This document shows positions 1 through 4,430 of a DNA stretch of 7,465 nucleotides, one piece after another (the first letter of the stretch is position 1; each line of letters begins with the position of its first letter). The stretch spans positions 1-7,465 of the forward strand of contig CACYBV010000119.1 in NCBI GenBank assembly GCA_902772745.1, given 5' to 3'. The DNA is from an uncultured Eubacteriales bacterium (GTDB lineage Bacteria > Bacillota > Clostridia > Lachnospirales > Lachnospiraceae). The notes below the pieces were generated by a model that made no database searches, had not been told where the DNA came from, and was given only the letters and a program-made list of their open reading frames with translations. Both the position numbers and the translations under genes were made by a program.

Positions 1-127
1 ATGCGATCGCACTGTATTTTGCACTCCCTTCGGGCAAAGCCGGATACCTCATATAATCATATGCGTTTCCGTCTCCTCTTTTCTGAGGAGTCAGATTTTC
101 CATCCTTGTATGAACGATTTTTGTCAT
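1..127 (-). CDS. 5' end of an unidentified gene (partial, possibly cupin-like)
   Basis: The first 42 codons of a minus-strand gene enter the window; the rest lies beyond the left edge. The start is an ATG at 127-125, preceded by a GGGAGGAG ribosome binding site about 8 nt upstream, which is why it is preferred over an in-frame ATG 18 nt earlier that lacks a good site. The peptide begins MTKIVHTRMENLTPQKRGDG and continues with a segment containing YDYMRYPALPEGSAKYSAIA. Some small single-domain cupins begin with a similar polar stretch leading into the first beta strand, so a cupin is possible, but no metal-binding histidines fall inside the window and this is only a guess. It follows the GNAT gene by 99 nt in the same direction and may be cotranscribed with it. 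Confidence 0.55.
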   Translation of the reverse strand, partial: MTKIVHTRMENLTPQKRGDGNAYDYMRYPALPEGSAKYSAIA

Positions 128-226
128 CCTGGCAGCTCCTCCCTGAGTCATCTTTTCCCGCTGAACTCCGCATAAATCAGTTTCCGGAATCCACTCTTTT
201 TCTGCCGCGCCGACAGCATGATCGGC

Positions 227-676
227 TTAGTTTTCCCTTCTCATCAGCAAAAGAAGCTCCGTTGTCCCTTCTTCCGGCTTTGTCTCCCCGCTCACCCGAA
301 ATCCATGGCGCTCGTAAAAGCGGATGGCCCGCTCATTTTTCTGAAGCGCCCACAGGTGATCTGCATGATATTCCCTTACCGCATACTCCAGAAGAACTGA
401 TCCGACGGACCGGTTCTGAAGAACCGGTTCGACAAAGAGCCGTGCAATATAAGTCCCTTCGATCTGGATAAAGCCCTTGACCACACCGTCATCATAAACA
501 TAGATGCTGTCGAGAACTGCCTCATACTGCTCCATGACATCCGGCACCTGAAGCTCTGAAAAATAATATTCGTCGTCCCGAAAAATCGGATAGAAATTCA
601 GCCGGTAATTGAACACATGGATCTCCGCGATACGCGAAAGATCTTCAGTCACTGCTTTTCTGATAAATTCTGCCAT
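227..676 (-). CDS. GNAT-family N-acetyltransferase
   Basis: This encodes a 149-residue single-domain GNAT protein, the usual length for the family, expected to transfer an acetyl group from acetyl-CoA to an amine. The substrate cannot be told from sequence. The N-terminus (IRKAVTEDLSRIAEIHVFNY, residues 5-24) is the typical first strand and helix. Residues 66-93 hold beta4, beta5 and the pyrophosphate-binding loop, with LFVEPVLQ at 80-87. The loop reads Q87-N-R-S90-V-G92-S, so the first glycine of the usual Q/R-x-x-G-x-G/A is serine. N114, the helix to Y121 and GF at 125-126 form the conserved C-terminal motif. A GGAAGG site lies about 6 nt before the ATG. The gene starts 18 nt after a GNAT relic and may once have been one of a tandem pair. 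There is no signal peptide, so the protein is cytoplasmic. Family assignment is firm; function is open. Confidence 0.9.
   Translation of the reverse strand: MAEFIRKAVTEDLSRIAEIHVFNYRLNFYPIFRDDEYYFSELQVPDVMEQYEAVLDSIYVYDDGVVKGFIQIEGTYIARLFVEPVLQNRSVGSVLLEYAVREYHADHLWALQKNERAIRFYERHGFRVSGETKPEEGTTELLLLMRREN
406..431. repeat. Strong inverted repeat inside the GNAT coding region
   Basis: ACCGGTTC (409-416) and GAACCGGT (421-428) are perfect 8-bp inverted repeats around a 4-nt TGAA loop (TTCA on the coding strand). The stem extends to about 11 bp if one G-U pair is allowed. It covers the codons for VEPVLQNRSV, the acetyl-CoA-binding loop region. No T-run follows, so it is not an intrinsic terminator. 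It may simply reflect codon choice. Confidence 0.6.
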
Positions 677-694
677 TTCTGCCCTTCCTGACCT

Positions 695-790
695 TTAAAG
701 CTTCAGCACTGCCGGCATCTCTTCTCCTTCGACAGAGTCCTCCGGCCTTTCTCCAAAGCCGAAGGAACGGTACAGATTCCGCGCGGCTTC
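695..790 (-). pseudogene. C-terminal relic of a second GNAT acetyltransferase
   Basis: Immediately behind the stop codon of the serine hydrolase, and in the same frame, 31 sense codons and a TAA encode EAARNLYRSFGFGERPEDSV followed by EGEEMPAVLKL. The A-x-x-LY-x-S-x-GF pattern is the hallmark of the last helix and strand of GNAT acetyltransferases, where the CoA-contacting tyrosine sits. The rest of a GNAT domain (about 110 residues expected upstream) is absent, because that space is occupied by an intact, unrelated hydrolase. The fragment has no start codon or ribosome binding site suited to independent translation. I read it as the tail of a GNAT gene whose 5' part was deleted or replaced. 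The intact GNAT gene starts 18 nt further on, so a tandem GNAT pair probably stood here. An alternative is a readthrough extension of the hydrolase, which I consider unlikely. Confidence 0.7.
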
Positions 791-2164
791 TTATGAAAGT
801 TTCCTGCACGGTTCGCCTCCGAAAGCCACTCCGGCTTCACTGAAAACGATCTCATCCGAGTCCCATTTCAGGCCGAATCTGTTTTCCGAAAGCGGATACA
901 GCTGCGCCGTTTTTCGCTTCTCGCTATCGGTATCCCAAAGCACCGCGTACAGATTTTCACCCTTCCGGAAGACTTCTTCCAACAGCAGACCTTCTTCGGC
1001 AGAGGCATCATACTTTCCGCAGAAAGAATCCCACTCTGATCGATCCGGGTCCTGTACTGCAATCTCTTCAATCGTCCGGATGGGTTTCGGCTCATTATCC
1101 CGCGCGATGTCCCGCAGACCGTCGAATAGCGCATTGTGTGCTCTTATGTCCAGTTCCTCACGGCTGCAGAGGATCACGAGTACCCTGTCTGCATCCACAA
1201 AGCGTTCATAGAAGGTGTGTACGCCGGGCATACCGCCGCTGTGGCAAACCGTCAGCCCCAGCGCCGGGTCCTGATTGACATGCCAGCCGAAACCGTAGCC
1301 GTCTCCGTCCTCATCCGCATAGGGTTCACCGCTCAGAAGCTTCACCGGCGTGTACATCTTCATCTGTTCCTCACGGGTCAGCACCGTTCCTTCCCGCAGC
1401 GCCTGGTCCCAGCGGAGCATATCGAAGATGTTGGTATACACATAGTCGTCCCCGTTCAGGCCGTCAAAAGCCGTCACCTCGCCGTATTCATCGGAATCCG
1501 CATCGGGTACGAATCTGCCGTCTTCAAGTACCAGAGCGCGGGCATAGTTTTCAAAGGGAATGCCATCCCTTCTGGTGTGGAAAGCTCGGGTATTCGTCAT
1601 ACCGGCGGGTTCAAAGATATTTTTCTTCAGGAATTCCTCAAACGGAACGCCGGAAAGCCGCTCCACGATTTCCGCCAGCAGGTTAAAGCCGGTGTTGGAA
1701 TACTGATAGTTCTCCCCCGGCGCAAAGTACGGTTTCAGTTCGGTTTCGCAGAGGAAGCGCACGATCTCGCTGTTTCCGGGAACTCTGTGCTCCTCTTTCC
1801 AAAGATTGGTAAACCAGTCCCCATCGTCAAAATAATCCGGCACGCCGCCGGTATGGGTCAGAAGATGTCGGATCGTAACGCCCGGATACGGAATCTCCGG
1901 AAAGAATTTTGTGACCTCATCCTCCAGGCACAGAAAGTCTTTTCTGACCAGAAGCATAACCGAGGCCGCCGTGAACTGCTTGGTTACGGACGCAAGCTGG
2001 AAGATTGTATCTTCTTTAATCGGAATCCGCTCCTCGGGGTCAAGGAATCCGACTGCGCCTTTTGAAACAATCTCTCCGTTTTCCGAATAGAGCCAGGTTC
2101 CCGTAAAGCTGCCCTTCTCATAGGCTTCCCGAACCAGTTCTTCCATATTCGTTTTCTTATCCAT
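791..2164 (-). CDS. Serine hydrolase of the beta-lactamase / penicillin-binding-protein-like family (class C fold)
   Basis: The 457-residue product belongs to the beta-lactamase family of serine hydrolases (Pfam PF00144), which includes class C beta-lactamases, D-aminopeptidases and EstB-type esterases. The catalytic S-x-x-K is S59-V-T-K62 inside LASVTKQFTAASVMLL. The family signature LLTHTGGVPD lies at 101-110, the tyrosine motif is Y155-S-N157, and the third motif is H308-S-G310 (where classical beta-lactamases have K-T-G). Residues from about 375 form a separate C-terminal extension that looks rich in beta strands, as often follows this domain. There is no signal peptide or lipobox, so the enzyme is probably cytoplasmic and not a periplasmic-style beta-lactamase; an esterase or peptidase role is more likely. 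The ATG at 2164 has a GAGG site about 8 nt upstream. The gene lies 76 nt after the DUF1697 gene, and its stop abuts a GNAT relic. No resistance phenotype should be inferred from the family name. Confidence 0.88.
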   Translation of the reverse strand: MDKKTNMEELVREAYEKGSFTGTWLYSENGEIVSKGAVGFLDPEERIPIKEDTIFQLASVTKQFTAASVMLLVRKDFLCLEDEVTKFFPEIPYPGVTIRHLLTHTGGVPDYFDDGDWFTNLWKEEHRVPGNSEIVRFLCETELKPYFAPGENYQYSNTGFNLLAEIVERLSGVPFEEFLKKNIFEPAGMTNTRAFHTRRDGIPFENYARALVLEDGRFVPDADSDEYGEVTAFDGLNGDDYVYTNIFDMLRWDQALREGTVLTREEQMKMYTPVKLLSGEPYADEDGDGYGFGWHVNQDPALGLTVCHSGGMPGVHTFYERFVDADRVLVILCSREELDIRAHNALFDGLRDIARDNEPKPIRTIEEIAVQDPDRSEWDSFCGKYDASAEEGLLLEEVFRKGENLYAVLWDTDSEKRKTAQLYPLSENRFGLKWDSDEIVFSEAGVAFGGEPCRKLS

Positions 2165-2240
2165 ACTAATATCCTCGCAGCCCTTCGGTGCTGTACTTCT
2201 TTGCCATTCGGGTATTCAATAATCGCTTTTTCTTCTGAAA

Positions 2241-2777
2241 TCACCGACACATCTTTTTTACTGTATTTCCCGTACGGATCGTCAGCTTTTCCGCGATTCC
2301 TTTCGACGCGGTTTTCTTCCACCAGCTGCATTTCTGGTAACAGCTCAGGTCATAGCTCCAGAATATCACATCATTAAAAATCTCTGCCTTTTCCTTTCCC
2401 TCCGAGGGTTCCCCGAGAAGCAAGCAGATCTCAGCCGGCGTTTCTTCCGTCAGGACAAAGATCAGGTTGTGATACCTCGCTTTATCCTCCGTATTCCACC
2501 AGGCCGGCGCGTGATCCAGGATCTGTTTCAGATGTTCCTGATCAACGATACAGACAGGTACATCATACCCATATGCTTCGCGGATCTTATCGGTAATCCG
2601 GCCGCTGATTTCCCGAATGTCTCTGCTTTCCGCTGAAAACAGAACATTGCCGCTGTTCAGGACTGTTGAAACCGCTGCGTATCCGAGATCAAGGAAGATG
2701 GATTTCAGGTCGGCCATTGCGATCTGATTCTTTCCGTTCAGGTTAATTCCCCTTAAGAATGCGGCATACCGTTTCAT
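2241..2777 (-). CDS. DUF1697 family protein
   Basis: This 178-residue protein matches the DUF1697 family, whose members are usually about 175-180 residues and have no settled function. The diagnostic N-terminus MKRYAAFLRGINLNGKNQIA is followed by MADLKSIFLDLGY and by STVLNSGNVLF (37-47), a close match to the family's T-x-x-x-SGNV-x-F motif. Near the C-terminus TIRTGNTVKK corresponds to the usual T-x-RNWNTV segment, although the tryptophan is missing and the protein ends soon after. An in-frame ATG lies 11 codons upstream at 2810, but the start at 2777 is preferred because an AAAGGA ribosome binding site stands 7 nt before it and the family's first strand begins there. It follows the nucleotidyltransferase gene by 52 nt in the same direction. 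It is predicted to be cytoplasmic. Confidence 0.88.
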   Translation of the reverse strand: MKRYAAFLRGINLNGKNQIAMADLKSIFLDLGYAAVSTVLNSGNVLFSAESRDIREISGRITDKIREAYGYDVPVCIVDQEHLKQILDHAPAWWNTEDKARYHNLIFVLTEETPAEICLLLGEPSEGKEKAEIFNDVIFWSYDLSCYQKCSWWKKTASKGIAEKLTIRTGNTVKKMCR

Positions 2778-2829
2778 ATCATTTTCCTTTGTGATAGAAC
2801 TCCAGCGCATAGAGAATCGCTTTCGTAGA

Positions 2830-3228
2830 TCACTGATCTTGCGAGTCTCCCCGGAAGCCCGATCTGCCCCGGATCAGCTCGATCTCCCGAAGGTCTTTTT
2901 CCCGGCCGAGTTCCTGCTTCCTCCGAAGAAGCCCGTTCACCGAGATGACCTGGACGCCTTCGATCATTTCAACCGAATCATAAAGCCAGTCTTCGAAAAT
3001 CTCAATCGTTTCCCCGACCCGGAAGCGTCGCTTCCCGTCTCCGTCTTTTCGGACAAGATACCCTTCCGTTTCCAGCCGGTCGGCCATTTCCGTCGTGCAT
3101 CCGAGATCGATATCTCCGGTCTCCTCCCGAAATCCCCGGAACACCATCGCGCCTCCGGTGATAAGCCAGTACTGGCAGCGGTCGTAAGGGAAACTGCCCA
3201 GAATATTCAGAATGTCCTGTTTTGTCAC
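2830..3228 (-). CDS. Minimal nucleotidyltransferase-fold protein (AbiEii / DUF6036-like)
   Basis: The 132-residue product has the nucleotidyltransferase signature WLITGGAMVFRGFREETGDI followed by DLG. Residues G25-G26 are the nucleotide-binding glycines, and T37-G-D39-I-D41 supplies the two metal-binding aspartates. A third acidic residue could come from E76 or E79 in IEIFEDW. The C-terminal RRKQELGREKDLREIELI (102-119) is the K-x-x-x-GR-x-KD-x-x-DI helix common in small NTases of the AbiEii-like and DUF6036 type. These families include toxins that modify tRNA and resistance-type transferases, but many members are uncharacterised, and no antitoxin gene is seen next to this one. The GTG at 3228 is chosen because AAAGGAG stands 10 nt before it; an ATG eight codons earlier (3252) has no such site. 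The gene starts 38 nt after the pta stop with no terminator between, so it is probably cotranscribed with pta. Confidence 0.8.
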   Translation of the reverse strand: MTKQDILNILGSFPYDRCQYWLITGGAMVFRGFREETGDIDLGCTTEMADRLETEGYLVRKDGDGKRRFRVGETIEIFEDWLYDSVEMIEGVQVISVNGLLRRKQELGREKDLREIELIRGRSGFRGDSQDQ

Positions 3229-3238
3229 GCTTTTTATG

Positions 3239-3245
3239 CTCCTTT
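3239..3245 (-). promoter_or_regulatory. Ribosome binding site that sets the GTG start of the nucleotidyltransferase
   Basis: AAAGGAG on the minus strand ends 10 nt before GTG at 3228-3226. It lies inside the reading frame of the longer candidate that would start at ATG 3252, and that ATG is preceded only by a C-rich stretch. This favours the GTG start. Confidence 0.6.
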
Positions 3246-3266
3246 GATACATGGGGACAGGTTCGT

Positions 3267-4259
3267 TTATCCTGCCTGCACCGCCGTCGCGGCAATCGTG
3301 TCGATGATATCCGAAACGGAGCAGCCGCGCGAGAGGTCGTTGCAGGGCTTCGCGAGGCCCTGGAGAACTGCAAAGCACTGTGCGCCGCCGATCCTTTGGG
3401 TGATCTTGTAGCCGATGTTTCCGGCCTGAAGGTCCGGGAATACGAGGACGTTCGCGCGGCCGGCGACTGGGGAACCGGGCGCTTTTGACGCCCCGACTTC
3501 CGGAACGAGCGCAGCGTCGAACTGCAGCTCGCCGTCCAGAAGAAGCTCCGGTGCCTGTTCCTGCGCAAGCCTTGTCGCTTCCTGCACTTTTGACACAAGT
3601 TCATGCTTCGCGGAGCCCTTCGTCGAGAAGGACAGCATCGCGACCCGCGGCTCTTCGATGCCGCAGAGGACTTTCGCGGTATCAGCTGCAGCGATCGCGA
3701 TCGATGCCAGCTCTTCCGCGGTCGGGTTCGGCATCACGACACAGTCCGCGTAAACGAGAAGTCCGTCTTCACCAAGCGCCTTGTTGGGGCAGTCCATCAG
3801 GAAGCTCGATGAGACCACCTTCATTCCGGGCTTTGTCTTAATGATCTGTAAGGCCGGCCTCAGCATGTCGCCGGTCGAATGCACCGCGCCGGATACGAGG
3901 CCGTCTGCGTCACCCTGCTTCACCATCATGATGCCATAGTACATCACGTCGTGCACCAGCGCCAAAGCCTGCTCTTCCGTCACGCCCTTCGCCTTTCTGA
4001 GCTCGTAAAGCGCCGCAGCGTATTCGGCCGTTTTGTCGCTTGTCTCTGGATCGATTACGGTAATTCCTGCAAGATCTGCGCCAAGATCCGCGGCCGTTTC
4101 CCGGATCACCTCCGGTTTTCCGAGAAGCACCGGCTCCGCGATCCCTTCCTTTTTCACAAAGGCCGCGGCTTCGATCGTGCGCTTCTCATCGCCCTCCGGG
4201 AGAACAATGGTTTTCCTGTTTTTCTTCGCTTTTTCACGAATGCGTTCTGTCAGACTCAT
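3267..4259 (-). CDS. pta: Phosphate acetyltransferase
   Basis: The enzyme interconverts acetyl-CoA plus phosphate and acetyl phosphate plus CoA (EC 2.3.1.8), the step before acetate kinase makes ATP and acetate in fermentation. The 330 residues match the usual length of the single-domain Pta found in Clostridia, with no DRTGG or N-terminal regulatory domain. Visible signatures are RKTIVLPEGDEKRTIEAA (15-32), DADGLVSGAVHSTGDMLRPA (117-136), MLSFSTKGSAKH (208-219), PEVGASKAPGSPVAGRANV (253-271) and VFPDLQAGNIGYKITQRIGG (273-292). Together these separate it from phosphate butyryltransferase. An AGGAG site lies 9 nt before the ATG, and an extended -10 promoter lies just upstream. The usual partner ackA is not next to it; a nucleotidyltransferase gene follows after 38 nt. 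The enzyme is cytoplasmic. Confidence 0.96.
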   Translation of the reverse strand: MSLTERIREKAKKNRKTIVLPEGDEKRTIEAAAFVKKEGIAEPVLLGKPEVIRETAADLGADLAGITVIDPETSDKTAEYAAALYELRKAKGVTEEQALALVHDVMYYGIMMVKQGDADGLVSGAVHSTGDMLRPALQIIKTKPGMKVVSSSFLMDCPNKALGEDGLLVYADCVVMPNPTAEELASIAIAAADTAKVLCGIEEPRVAMLSFSTKGSAKHELVSKVQEATRLAQEQAPELLLDGELQFDAALVPEVGASKAPGSPVAGRANVLVFPDLQAGNIGYKITQRIGGAQCFAVLQGLAKPCNDLSRGCSVSDIIDTIAATAVQAG

Positions 4260-4285
4260 GCTGTATTTCTCCTGTTTCTATAATG

Positions 4286-4294
4286 ATTATCCCA
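4286..4294 (-). promoter_or_regulatory. Extended -10 promoter of pta
   Basis: On the minus strand TGG is followed by GATAAT (4291-4286), an extended -10 element with five of six consensus bases. The -35 region at the usual spacing (TATAAA, 4314-4309) is poor, as is common for extended -10 promoters. Transcription would start near 4279, giving a leader of about 20 nt that still includes the AGGAG site. Confidence 0.5.
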
Positions 4295-4324
4295 TAAGGT
4301 TTTAGGATTTTATATTACCATAAG
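4292..4324. repeat. Direct repeat overlapping the pta promoter (possible operator)
   Basis: On the minus strand CTTATGG occurs at 4324-4318 and again at 4298-4292, 26 bp apart, each followed by an AT-rich step (TAAT and GATAAT). The second copy overlaps the extended -10 of pta. Two equally oriented copies at the promoter could be binding sites for a regulator, but the motif is short and the region is AT-rich, so chance is a real possibility. Confidence 0.3.
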
Positions 4325-4368
4325 CCCGCCGAAAAGTATAGTTTTTTCCTCGCGAACCGTATCTTTGC

Positions 4369-4399
4369 TGGACATTTGTTGGACAGCGGGTGTTAAAAT
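4369..4399 (+). promoter_or_regulatory. Probable promoter of the 918-residue protein gene
   Basis: TGT followed by TAAAAT (4394-4399) forms an extended -10 with five of six consensus bases. TGGACA (4369-4374) resembles a -35 box in five of six positions, at a longer than ideal spacing of 19 bp. TGGACA is repeated at 4380-4385. Transcription would start near 4406, leaving a leader of roughly 25 nt that contains GGAGG (4419-4423). No terminator-like or riboswitch-like structure is visible in the leader. Confidence 0.45.
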
Positions 4400-4430
4400 C
4401 GGTTCGAAAATTGAAAATGGAGGCACCAAC

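Noticed and set aside
209..226. A GCCGA / TCGGC hairpin just after the GNAT stop codon as a terminator
   Set aside because: The stem is only 5 bp with an 8-nt loop and no T-run follows on the minus strand.
1..471. A 156-codon plus-strand open frame at the left edge
   Set aside because: It overlaps the GNAT gene and the partial gene on the minus strand, both of which have ribosome binding sites; its translation is serine/proline/arginine-rich and looks like an antisense shadow.
1136..2065. A 309-codon plus-strand open frame antisense to the serine hydrolase gene
   Set aside because: It is fully covered by a gene with clear catalytic motifs on the other strand, its translation shows no family features, and long antisense frames are common at this base composition.
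1984..2331. A 115-codon minus-strand frame bridging the DUF1697 and hydrolase genes
   Set aside because: Most of it lies inside the two real genes in another frame. The part covering the 76-nt gap reads like protein for about 20 residues, but it has no start signal of its own.
2241..2810. A longer DUF1697 product starting at the ATG at 2810
   Set aside because: The extra 11 residues precede the family's normal first strand, and the ribosome binding site AAAGGA is placed for the ATG at 2777.
3002..3604. A 200-codon minus-strand frame spanning the pta end and the nucleotidyltransferase
   Set aside because: It is out of frame with both recognised genes and has an arginine/serine-rich translation typical of a shadow.
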